DNA of 64,000 bases from Paractinoplanes polyasparticus. GTDB taxonomy: Bacteria > Actinomycetota > Actinomycetes > Mycobacteriales > Micromonosporaceae. The stretch spans positions 432,068-496,067 of the forward strand of contig NZ_JAHWFK010000007.1 in the NCBI RefSeq assembly GCF_019710575.1, written 5' to 3'. The stretch's first letter is position 1. Every line of letters starts with the position of its first letter. Made by a program: the position numbers and the translations under genes. Below the pieces are notes generated by a model, which was not told the origin of the DNA, made no database searches, and was given only the letters and a program-made list of their open reading frames with translations. Below, piece after piece: positions 37,189 through 45,205 of the stretch.

Positions 37189-38732
37189 CCGTCCTGCCTT
37201 TCGCTGATCAGCCAGCGCACGGTGACCGGCGGCTCGGCCCGCGGGGCGGGGACGGCCAGCGCCAGCTCGAACGAGGGCGGCGGGGGTGGCGCCGCGAGAT
37301 CGGTGTAGAGCTCGCCGTAGACCCGGACCACCCGGTCGGTGGTGAAGTGGTTGAGGGCCCGCTGCCGCGCGGCCTCGCCCAGTGCCCGGCGGCGGCTCGG
37401 CGCCCGCAGCAGATCGACCACGGCGATTGCCAGCTCGGCCGGGTCGTCCGCCTGCACCAGCACGCCGGCGTCCCCGAGCGTCTCGGCGGCCGGGCCCACG
37501 TCGACCCCGACCACTGCGCGACCGGACATCATCGCCTCGACCAGCCGGTAGGGCGGATCGGCCGGGCCGGGCACATGGGCCACCACGTGACCCCGGGTGT
37601 ACCGGTCGCTCGGGTCGGCCGGCAGCGGATGCAGGCGTACGGCCCGGCCCAGCCCGGTGCGCTCGATCTGCTCGGCGCAGTGGTCCTCGTGGGCCGCCGT
37701 CACCCCGACCAGGTGCAGCACTGTGCCGGGCAGCGCGGCGACGACCTGCTCGAACGAGGCGAGCAGCGCGGACAGCCCGCTGTCGGGCCCACCGCTGCCG
37801 GCCCAGACCACGGCCGGCTCCGGTCCGGCCTCGGCCGCGCCCGGATACTCGGACGGGTCGACCCCGGCCGGCACCTGCACGAGCTTGTCCGCCTGGGCGC
37901 CGTGCCGCAGCGCCCAGCCGTGGTGGTAGGCGCTGAGCGGCGCGATCAGTCCGGCCTCGGCGTACCCGGTGCGGGCGACCGAGCCCCGGAACCGCCGCAG
38001 CACCGTCCGCACGGCCGGCGAGAGCCGCTCCTCGTGCGGCTTGTGCCGGGCCACGGGCGCCCGGGCCTCGGTGAGCAGCAGCGGCACGCCCTGCCGCCAG
38101 CGCCCGCCCAGGGCCGTGAGCAGCGGAGTGGTGCCGCCGATGCAGTGCACGAGGTCGGCCTCGGGCACGTCGACCGCTACCGCGCCGAGCGCGTGCCGCA
38201 GCAGGGTGGCCGCGGTGCGAGCGTCGCGCATGCTCAGCCGGGGCAGGGAGTCGCCCGTACGCCAGGCCTCGAGCAACGCGTCGGCCAGCGGCAGCGAGGA
38301 CAGCACCGGCGGATGCCCGGCCACCCGCCGCAGCCCGTCGGCGAAGGTCTGCTCGGCGTCGTCCATCCCGCCGACGAGCCCTCGGCAGATCAGCCCGGCG
38401 GCCTCTTTGCCCAGCTCAGCCTCGGTGCGGCGGCGTTCGTTGCGTTCGTTGCGGCTCTCGCTCCGGTCGTTCTTGGCCACGTCCCGGCCGCCGATGGCGA
38501 CGGCGCGCGACGAGCCGACGTTGAGCGGCAGCGGGTAGGCGGGGGCCGACGGCGGTTCCCGATCGGTGACGGTGAGCAGCTCGAAGCGGAAACGGCGCAG
38601 CCCCTCGACGAGGGTGCGGCACCATCCGCTGAGGGCGTCCCGCCGGTACGGGTACCCGCCGCCGGTCAGCATGCAGATGCGCTCTCGCGGCGGGGTCGGA
38701 TTCACGATGGGGGCAACGAAACAGCGCCCCAC
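37185..38732 (-). CDS. PelF-like GT4 glycosyltransferase
   Basis: About 515 residues. The N-terminus ICMLTGGGYPYRRDALSGW resembles the PelF/DUF3492 opening (EGTYPYVRGGVSSW in PelF). The middle PLLLTEARAPVARHKPHEE also parallels PelF. The C-terminal GT-B half has VQVPAGVDPSEYPG, PAVVWAGSG, and the acceptor-donor region YRLVEAMMSGRAVVGVDVGPAAETLG with the late E of GT4. A low-complexity, Arg/Glu-rich insert lies near residues 88-110. PelF makes a 1,4-linked GalNAc-rich polymer. The GTG at 38732 lacks a Shine-Dalgarno; a GTG at 38705 is equally possible. It heads a coupled three-gene unit. Confidence 0.7.
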   Translation of the reverse strand: MGRCFVAPIVNPTPPRERICMLTGGGYPYRRDALSGWCRTLVEGLRRFRFELLTVTDREPPSAPAYPLPLNVGSSRAVAIGGRDVAKNDRSESRNERNERRRTEAELGKEAAGLICRGLVGGMDDAEQTFADGLRRVAGHPPVLSSLPLADALLEAWRTGDSLPRLSMRDARTAATLLRHALGAVAVDVPEADLVHCIGGTTPLLTALGGRWRQGVPLLLTEARAPVARHKPHEERLSPAVRTVLRRFRGSVARTGYAEAGLIAPLSAYHHGWALRHGAQADKLVQVPAGVDPSEYPGAAEAGPEPAVVWAGSGGPDSGLSALLASFEQVVAALPGTVLHLVGVTAAHEDHCAEQIERTGLGRAVRLHPLPADPSDRYTRGHVVAHVPGPADPPYRLVEAMMSGRAVVGVDVGPAAETLGDAGVLVQADDPAELAIAVVDLLRAPSRRRALGEAARQRALNHFTTDRVVRVYGELYTDLAAPPPPPSFELALAVPAPRAEPPVTVRWLISERQDG

Positions 38733-38762
38733 AGGCAGGGGAGCGTGTCGGGTAGGCGACAG

Positions 38763-38795
38763 ATTTACGCGACATTTACCCGATTTGCCACCCTA
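38763..38795 (-). promoter_or_regulatory. Putative promoter and 11-bp direct repeats before the PelF-like gene
   Basis: On the minus strand TAGGGT (38795-38790) could be a -10. Just downstream lie two copies of ATTTACnCGA at 38763-38772 and 38774-38783, spaced exactly 11 bp, so they face the same side of the helix. They could be an operator. The binding protein is unknown. Confidence 0.35.
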
Positions 38796-39344
38796 TTTGT
38801 CCGTTAAATGCAGATCCTGTGCTGCTGCTCGGTCAGTGCTGGGGAGGGTGTGCCTGTGGACAAGTCGGGGTGGATCTTGCTTGCGGGGTTAGGGTCGCCA
38901 CCGCCTCCCCCTCCCATGAAGGGTGGGTCAGGTGTCGCCCGCCGGAAGGGTGGTGATCCGGTCGGGCATGCCAACTTCGGCCGGTCTTGGTGATCTCCGG
39001 TCGGCCCCGGCTACCGCTCGGGCCCGCTGTCAAGAGGCTGTTTGGCCTGCTGACGGCCCTGAGGGTGGCATGATTCACTGCTTCGCTACGACTGGACGCC
39101 TCCGCAGCGCTTGACGGAAACTGGGTATCGGCGGACTATGGAGGAGTCGCCAGTCGCGCCTACTCGTGCCCGGTTCCAGTTGGGTTCGAGCAATCAGCAC
39201 CTTGAGTTTACTTTCCTAGGGTGCATGATTCTGTGCCCAAGCGTGCCCTTGAGCACAGCTCTGTGGTGCTGCTGAGCGCGCGTTGGTCGGCCTCTCCGTC
39301 AACGCTTTCCATAAAGAAGAAGCAGTGCTTCTCAAGGAGTCACC
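38796..39344. other. Gap of about 550 bp without a convincing gene
   Basis: Between the PelF-like gene's promoter and the small coiled-coil gene at 39345 I see no gene. A TAGGGT hexamer at 39217-39222 could be a -10 for the next gene, leaving a leader of about 115 nt. Composition is somewhat lower in GC than the flanks, which suits regulatory or remnant sequence. Confidence 0.4.
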
Positions 39345-39539
39345 ATGGCGAAGGCCCTCTTTGGCCACGTAGGTGCGGCGCCCGATCGGCGTCTGCTCGA
39401 CGAGGTCACCCGTCTGCGTTCCAGGGTGCAGTCCCTGGAGTTCGAGGTCACCCGCCTGCGGGCGGAAAATGATCGTCTGGCGGCGGCCGCCGCCGAGGCA
39501 GACGATTTCGCGCGGCTGACCGAGCCCGCGCTGACCTGA
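39345..39539 (+). CDS. Small coiled-coil protein upstream of smc
   Basis: A 64-residue protein. After MAKALFGHVGAAPDRR it is one amphipathic helix with leucine heptads (LLDEVTRLRSRVQSLEFEV, TRLRAENDRLAAAAAEA), so it should dimerise. No membrane span or known domain. The ATG follows AAGGAG by seven bases. A small AGAAG/CTTCT hairpin lies just before the ribosome site. Function unknown. Confidence 0.75.
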   Translation: MAKALFGHVGAAPDRRLLDEVTRLRSRVQSLEFEVTRLRAENDRLAAAAAEADDFARLTEPALT

Positions 39540-39611
39540 GTTCCATCCGGCCGCCCCGCTTCACCGGCGGCCACTGACATCCCCCTTGAACCAAAGACGC
39601 ACCCCGAAATC

Positions 39612-39646
39612 GCGCGCCTCCACTCCGTGGCGGCGCGCATCTTTTT
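39612..39646 (+). terminator. Terminator with T-tract between the coiled-coil gene and smc
   Basis: A 12-bp stem with one mismatch (39612-39623 with 39627-39638), TCC loop, followed by ATCTTTTTG. It has a true T-tract, rare in this window. Confidence 0.8.
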
Positions 39647-39744
39647 GTCCGGTTTCGGGGCCACGCGGAGCGGCGATTACGGCCGCCGGCGCATGCCGGG
39701 GGTAGTCTGCGCCGAAGCAGAAGACGACCGACCCCCGGAGATCC

Positions 39745-42700
39745 GTGCACCTCAAGAGCCTGACGGTCAAGGGCTTCAAGTCCTTCGCCTCCGCTACGAC
39801 GCTGCGGCTGGAGCCGGGCATCACCTGTGTGGTGGGCCCCAACGGCTCCGGCAAGTCCAACGTCGTCGACGCCATCGCCTGGGTTCTCGGCGAGCAGGGC
39901 GCCAAGGCGCTGCGCGGCGGCAAGATGGAGGACGTCATCTTCGCCGGCACGTCCGGGCGGGCGCCGCTGGGCCGGGCCGAGGTGACGCTCACGATCGACA
40001 ACAACGACGGCGCCCTGCCGATCGAGTACACCGAGGTGTCGATCACCCGCCGCATGTTCCGGGACGGCGCCAGTGAGTACGAGATCAACGGGAACGCGTG
40101 CCGGCTGCTCGACATCCAGGAGCTGCTGAGCGACTCCGGCATCGGCCGCGAGATGCACATCATCGTGGGCCAGGGACGGCTCGACGCGATGCTGCACGCC
40201 AAGCCGGAGGACCGCCGCGCCTTCATCGAGGAGGCGGCGGGCGTACTGAAGCATCGCAAGCGGAAAGAAAAGGCGATCCGCAAGCTGGACGCGATGCAGG
40301 TCAACCTCAACCGGCTGACCGACCTCACGGCCGAGCTGCGGCGCCAGCTCAAGCCGCTCGGCAAGCAGGCCGAGGTGGCCCGGCGCGCGGCCGGCATCCA
40401 GGCCGACCTGCGCGACGCCCGGCTGCGGCTGCTCGCCGACGACCTGCACACGCTGCGTACGACCCTGGACAAGGAAATCGCCGACGAATCGGCCATGCGG
40501 GACCGCCGTGGCCAGGTCGAGGACGAGAACCGTGAGGTCCAGCGGCACCTGGCCGACCTCGAGCTGGCCCACGCCGAGGACGCTCCGCTGCTCCAGGCCG
40601 CCCAGGACACCTGGTACAAGCTGTCCGCCCTGCAGGAGCGCTTCCGGTCGACCGAGCAGCTGGCCACCGAGCGGCTGCGGCACCTGGCGGCCACTCCTGA
40701 CGAGGAGCGGCCCGGCCGCGACCCCGACCAGCTGGTGGCCGAGTCGGAACGGGTGCGCGAGCAGGAGGACGAGCTCCGCGAGGCGCTCACCGACGACCAG
40801 ATGCGCCTGGCCGAGGCGATCGAGCACCGCCAGGAGCTGGAGCGTCAGCTCGCCGCGGCCGAGGGCGCCCTGCGTACGGCGGCGAAAGCGATCGCCGACC
40901 GCCGTGAGGGCCTGGCCAAGCTGACCGGCAACGTCAACGCGGCCCGGGCCCGCACCGAGGGCGCCACCGACGAGATCGAGCGCCTGGCCGCCGCCCACAC
41001 CGACGCGATGATGCGCGCCGAGGCGGCGCAGGCCGAGGTGGACGCCGTCGCGGCCGAGTCGTCCGAGGCGGACCGGGGCAACGCCGAACTCGACGAGCGG
41101 CACGCCGAGGCCGTCGAGGCGCACGACCGGGCGGCCGCGGTCGTCAAGGAGCTGTCGGACGCCGAGCGCGCTGCCGAGAAGGACGCCGCCAGCTGGAAGG
41201 CCCGCGAGGAGGCGCTCGCGCTCGGCCTCAAGCGCAAGGACGGCGCCGGGGCGCTGCTGGCCCGGGCGGGCGAGGTGCCCGGACTGCTGGGCAGCCTGGC
41301 CTCGATGCTCACCGTCCAGCCCGGGCACGAGGCGGCCCTGGCCGCGGCGCTGGGTTCGCTGGCCGACGCGGTCGCGCTGTCCGGGGTGGACGAGGCCGTC
41401 GAGGCGATGCGCACGCTGAAGATCGCCGATGCCGGGCGGGCCGCGCTGGTCGTGGCCTCGCCGGCCGGCCCGGGCATGCAGGGGTCGCTGGACGCGCTGC
41501 GCCCTGCCCTGCCCGAGGGCGCCGTGTGGGCGCCCGACGTGATCGGCTGCCCCGACGACGTGCGCCCGGCGCTCAACCGGGCGCTGCGGGACGTCGTGCT
41601 CGTGCCGGATCACGCGGCGGCCGTGGCGCTGGTCGGGACGAACGCGGAGCTGCGCGCGGTCACCCCGGACGGGGACGTGCTGGGCGCGTACGCCGCCGCG
41701 GGTGGCTCGGGCAAGGCCACGAGCTACATCGAGGTGCAGGCCGCGGTCGACGAGGCCAAGGCGCGCCGCACCACCGCCGAGCAGTCGATCGGCGAGCTCA
41801 AGGAACAGCTGGCCCAGGCCCGGGCCGAGGTGGCCCGGCACAAGGAAGCCGTGAACGTCGCGGCCGGCGCCAAGCGGGCCGCCGAGGGCGAGCGCAACGC
41901 GGCCGCCCGCCGCCTGGCCGAGCTGGGCGCGGCCGCCCGGTCGGCCAAGGCCGAGACCGAACGCCTGGGCGCCGCGCGGCAGAAGGCGGAATCAGCCCGG
42001 GAGGCCGACCTGATGCGGGTGGCCGAGCTCGAGGAGCGGTTGCGCCTGGCCGAGGCCACCCCGATCGACGAGGAACCGTCCACCGAGGAGCGGGACACGC
42101 TGGCCGCGCTCGTGCCGCAGGCCCGGCAGAACGAGATGGAGGTCCGGCTCGCCGTCCGCACGGCCGAGGAACGGGTCGCCTCGATCGCCGGGCGGGCCGA
42201 CTCGCTGCTGCGACAGGCCAACGCCGAACGGCAGGCCCGGGAAAGGGCCGCCGCCCGTCGTGAGGCGCGGGCCCGGGGCGCCGAGATCGCCCGGGCGGTC
42301 GCCCTGGGCGCCGCCGCCGCGCTGGCCCGCGTGCGGGTGTCGCTGGCGGGGGCGGTCGAGGTCCGCGACGAACTGGCCCAGGCTCGTACGCTGCGCGAAG
42401 CCGAGCTGCAAGAGGTCCGCGCGGGCGCGAAGCGCCTGGTCAGCGAGCTGGAGCGGCTCACCAACGAGGTGCACCGGGACGAGGTGGCCCGGGCCGAGCA
42501 GCGGATGCGCATCGAGCAGCTCGAGGCCAAGGCGGCCGAGGACTTCTCGCTCGACGTCGACACGCTGATCACCGAGTACGGGCCCGAGCAACCGGTGCCG
42601 CCCACGCAGGCCGAGGTGGCGCTGGCCGAGAAGGACGGCAAGCCGGTGCCCGAGCCGGTGGCGTTCCACCGGCCGACCCAGGAGAAGCGGGCCAACAAGG

Positions 42701-43326
42701 CGGAACGCGACCTGGCCCTGCTGGGCAAGGTCAACCCGCTCGCGCTGGAGGAGTTCGCCGCGCTCGAGGAGCGTTTCAAGTTCCTCTCCGACCAGCTGGA
42801 AGACCTCAAGGCCACCCGCAAGGACCTGTTGACCGTGGTCAAGGACGTGGACGACCGAATCCTCGAGGTGTTCGCCTCGGCGTTCGAGGACACGGCACGC
42901 GAGTTCGAGCTCGTCTTCCAGGTGCTGTTCCCGGGCGGCGAGGGCCGGCTGGTGCTGACCGACCCGGAGGACATGCTGACCACCGGGGTCGAGGTCGAGG
43001 CGCGGCCGCCGGGCAAGAAGATCAAGCGGCTGTCGCTGCTCTCGGGTGGTGAGCGCTCGCTGACCGCGGTGGCCATGCTGTGCGCCATCTTCCGGGCCCG
43101 CCCCTCGCCGTTCTACATCATGGACGAGGTCGAGGCCGCCCTCGACGACGTCAACCTGGGCCGGTTGATTACGCTCTTCGCGCAGCTGCGGGAGAAAAGC
43201 CAGCTTTTGATCATCACGCACCAGAAGCGCACCATGGAGGTCGCCGACGCCCTCTACGGCGTCACCATGCGCGCCGGTGTCACCCAGGTGATCAGCCAGC
43301 GATTGAAGCACGATCCGGAGGATTGA
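39745..43326 (+). CDS. smc: Chromosome segregation protein SMC
   Basis: SMC, 1193 residues, the ATPase backbone of condensin. N-terminal P-loop GPNGSGKSNVVDAIAWVLGE (about residues 32-51) followed by the R-loop and ALRGGKMEDVIFAGT. Long coiled coils (about 170-500 and 670-1010) flank a hinge near residues 510-650 (LGSLASMLTVQPGHEAALAAAL). The C-terminal half has LSLLSGGERSLTAVAMLCAIF and Walker B PFYIMDEVEAALDDVN. GTG start with GGAG four bases before it. The HAD gene starts six bases after the stop. Confidence 0.98.
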   Translation: MHLKSLTVKGFKSFASATTLRLEPGITCVVGPNGSGKSNVVDAIAWVLGEQGAKALRGGKMEDVIFAGTSGRAPLGRAEVTLTIDNNDGALPIEYTEVSITRRMFRDGASEYEINGNACRLLDIQELLSDSGIGREMHIIVGQGRLDAMLHAKPEDRRAFIEEAAGVLKHRKRKEKAIRKLDAMQVNLNRLTDLTAELRRQLKPLGKQAEVARRAAGIQADLRDARLRLLADDLHTLRTTLDKEIADESAMRDRRGQVEDENREVQRHLADLELAHAEDAPLLQAAQDTWYKLSALQERFRSTEQLATERLRHLAATPDEERPGRDPDQLVAESERVREQEDELREALTDDQMRLAEAIEHRQELERQLAAAEGALRTAAKAIADRREGLAKLTGNVNAARARTEGATDEIERLAAAHTDAMMRAEAAQAEVDAVAAESSEADRGNAELDERHAEAVEAHDRAAAVVKELSDAERAAEKDAASWKAREEALALGLKRKDGAGALLARAGEVPGLLGSLASMLTVQPGHEAALAAALGSLADAVALSGVDEAVEAMRTLKIADAGRAALVVASPAGPGMQGSLDALRPALPEGAVWAPDVIGCPDDVRPALNRALRDVVLVPDHAAAVALVGTNAELRAVTPDGDVLGAYAAAGGSGKATSYIEVQAAVDEAKARRTTAEQSIGELKEQLAQARAEVARHKEAVNVAAGAKRAAEGERNAAARRLAELGAAARSAKAETERLGAARQKAESAREADLMRVAELEERLRLAEATPIDEEPSTEERDTLAALVPQARQNEMEVRLAVRTAEERVASIAGRADSLLRQANAERQARERAAARREARARGAEIARAVALGAAAALARVRVSLAGAVEVRDELAQARTLREAELQEVRAGAKRLVSELERLTNEVHRDEVARAEQRMRIEQLEAKAAEDFSLDVDTLITEYGPEQPVPPTQAEVALAEKDGKPVPEPVAFHRPTQEKRANKAERDLALLGKVNPLALEEFAALEERFKFLSDQLEDLKATRKDLLTVVKDVDDRILEVFASAFEDTAREFELVFQVLFPGGEGRLVLTDPEDMLTTGVEVEARPPGKKIKRLSLLSGGERSLTAVAMLCAIFRARPSPFYIMDEVEAALDDVNLGRLITLFAQLREKSQLLIITHQKRTMEVADALYGVTMRAGVTQVISQRLKHDPED

Positions 43327-43331
43327 CCAGC

Positions 43332-43943
43332 ATGACGCGCGACCGCGCCCAGGCCCTGCTCATCGACCTGGACGGCGTGCTGCGCCGCTGGGACCCGGCC
43401 CCGATGATCGCCGTCGAGGTCGAGAACGACCTGAAGCCGGCCGCCCTGCTGGAGACGGCGATGTCATGGGACATCTACCGCCCGGCGATGGCGGGCGAGA
43501 TCACCGACGCCGAGTGGATGGAACTGGTCGCCTCCCGCCTCCCGCTGGACATCGAGGCCGCGCGGGCCGCGGTCGCCCAGTGGCAGACCTACCGCGGCGA
43601 GCCCGACCCCGAGGTGCTGGCGTTCGTCCGCGAGGTCCGCGCCGCCGGGCGCAAGGTGGGCCTGGCCACGAACGCGACCGACCGTCTGCGCGGTGACCTC
43701 GAGACCCTGGGCCTGGCCGGCGAGGTCGACGTGGTGATCAGCTCGTGGGAGATCAAGGCCCACAAGCCGGCCCCCGAGTTCTTCGCGAAGGCCTGCGACC
43801 TGATCGGTTTCCCCCCGAAACTGGTGCTGTTCATCGACGACGACGACCGCGTCGTACGCGGAGCCCGCGCCGCCGGCCTGTCGGCCTACCGCTGGTCCGG
43901 CCCCCAGCACCTCGACTACCTGCGCAAGGCACTGAATATTTGA
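43332..43943 (+). CDS. HAD-family hydrolase
   Basis: A 203-residue HAD phosphatase-like protein. Motif I is LLIDLDGVLRR, where the DxD Asp pair is intact; motif II is GLATNATDRL, motif III contains the Lys of IKAHKPAPEFF, and motif IV is VLFIDDDDRVV. It has an alpha-helical cap of the C1 type (about residues 18-90). It is cytoplasmic; the substrate is unknown. It follows smc by six bases. Confidence 0.9.
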   Translation: MTRDRAQALLIDLDGVLRRWDPAPMIAVEVENDLKPAALLETAMSWDIYRPAMAGEITDAEWMELVASRLPLDIEAARAAVAQWQTYRGEPDPEVLAFVREVRAAGRKVGLATNATDRLRGDLETLGLAGEVDVVISSWEIKAHKPAPEFFAKACDLIGFPPKLVLFIDDDDRVVRGARAAGLSAYRWSGPQHLDYLRKALNI

Positions 43944-44000
43944 GTAGCTGCAACCGGCTCGGCGGGCTGGGCGTCATCCCCTCGACGAAGGGGGCCATCG

Positions 44001-44495
44001 ATGCGGGACGTCGAGGAGTTCGACGCCTTCTACGCGGCGTCGTCCCGGCGCGTGCTCGGTCATGTGTACGCCATGACGGGCAATCGGTCGGAGGCGGAGG
44101 ACGCCGTGGCCGAGGCGTATCTGAAGGCGTGGGACCGGTGGTCGTCGGTGCGCGTCTGCGCCAGCCCCGAGGCGTGGGTGCGGCGGGTCGCGTCGCGGCA
44201 CGCGGTGAGCAGTTGGCGTAAGGCCGTCAACCGGCTGCGGGCCCACCGCCGCGACGCCCCGGAGACCGAGGTCGACGGGCTCAGCCCCGACCACGTGGCG
44301 CTGGTGCACGCGCTGCGGCAGATCCCGGCCGACCACCGGCGGGTCATCGTCCTGCACCACCTGGTCGGGCTGACCGTCGACGAGATCGCGGCCGAGGTCG
44401 GCGCCCCCTCGGGCACGGTGAAGGCGTGGCTGTCCCGGGGCCGCCGCGCGATGGCCGGCCATCTCTCCGACTCCCTGGAGGTGCGCGATGCCTGA
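44001..44495 (+). CDS. ECF RNA polymerase sigma factor (SigE family)
   Basis: A 164-residue ECF sigma factor. Region 2 spans about residues 5-75 (FDAFYAASSRRVLGHVYAMTGNRSEAEDAVAEAYLKAWDRW... split by the usual -10 contacts), and region 4 about 100-155 (LVHALRQIPADHRRVIVLHHLVG, TVDEIAAEVGAPSGTVKAWLSRGR). The ATG has GAAGGGGG upstream. The next gene starts within its last codons and is likely its regulator. Confidence 0.92.
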   Translation: MRDVEEFDAFYAASSRRVLGHVYAMTGNRSEAEDAVAEAYLKAWDRWSSVRVCASPEAWVRRVASRHAVSSWRKAVNRLRAHRRDAPETEVDGLSPDHVALVHALRQIPADHRRVIVLHHLVGLTVDEIAAEVGAPSGTVKAWLSRGRRAMAGHLSDSLEVRDA

Positions 44496-45201
44496 CCTCG
44501 ACGAGGGGCTCGCCGCCCTGGCCGGGCACGCGGCCCGCACCGGCCGCCTCGATCCGGCCGCGAGCGTGCGTCTGCGCTCGGACCGCCGACGTCGCCGGCG
44601 GTATGCCACCGCTGCGGCGGCCGGCGCGGTGGCTGTCGTGGTGCTCGGCGTCGGCATCGCGGTCGCCCAGCCCGACCGGGCCCGCCCGGCGCCGCTCCCC
44701 GGAGCGACCACGCCTTCGCCCTCGCCCTCCTTGTCGTTCGGGGCGCGGGGCCTGACGAAGAACATGACCGGCGTGGCCCGTCAGCGTGCCTACCTTCTGG
44801 CGCCGAGGACCACACCGGACCAGCCCGGAATGGTGCTGGGCGCCGACGGGCGATTCGCCGTGCCCGCCTCGGGCGAGGGGAGCCGGTTCACGGTCGCGGA
44901 CGTCGGCCCCGACCTGCGCGGCTCGGAGCAGTGGATCATTCGGCTGGACGAGAAGGGCGGCTCACGGTGCCTCGCGGTCCAGGGCGACGGCGCGCTCGGT
45001 GTGGCCCGCTGCGGCCCGGCGAACGCGAACCAGCGCTTCTACCTCCGGCTCGGCCCCGACGACTCGTACGGCATCGTCGGCGTCGCGTCGAACCGTTGGC
45101 TGACCTGGGACCTCCGCCCCGGCAGCAGTCCGGCGATGACGGTCGAGCCCGGCACCAGCTGGTACTTCGTCGACATGGGCCCGTCCACCCTGGCCGATTG
45201 A
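44488..45201 (+). CDS. Membrane-anchored anti-sigma-like protein
   Basis: A 237-residue protein overlapping the sigma gene by 8 nt. The cytoplasmic N-terminus (about 1-38, ending DRRRRRRYAT) is followed by one span (40-61) and a Pro/Ser linker. The ectodomain has GSRCLAVQGDGALGVARCG and ANQRFYLRLGPDDSYGIVG, which resemble a ricin-type trefoil repeat. No zinc-binding ASD is visible, so anti-sigma activity is inferred from position only. It may sense a surface glycan. Confidence 0.65.
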   Translation: MPDLDEGLAALAGHAARTGRLDPAASVRLRSDRRRRRRYATAAAAGAVAVVVLGVGIAVAQPDRARPAPLPGATTPSPSPSLSFGARGLTKNMTGVARQRAYLLAPRTTPDQPGMVLGADGRFAVPASGEGSRFTVADVGPDLRGSEQWIIRLDEKGGSRCLAVQGDGALGVARCGPANANQRFYLRLGPDDSYGIVGVASNRWLTWDLRPGSSPAMTVEPGTSWYFVDMGPSTLAD

Positions 45202-45205
45202 CGTC

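Noticed and set aside
39448..41841. A 797-codon open frame antisense to smc
   Set aside because: Shadow of smc; sense coding is secure and the antisense translation is compositionally biased.
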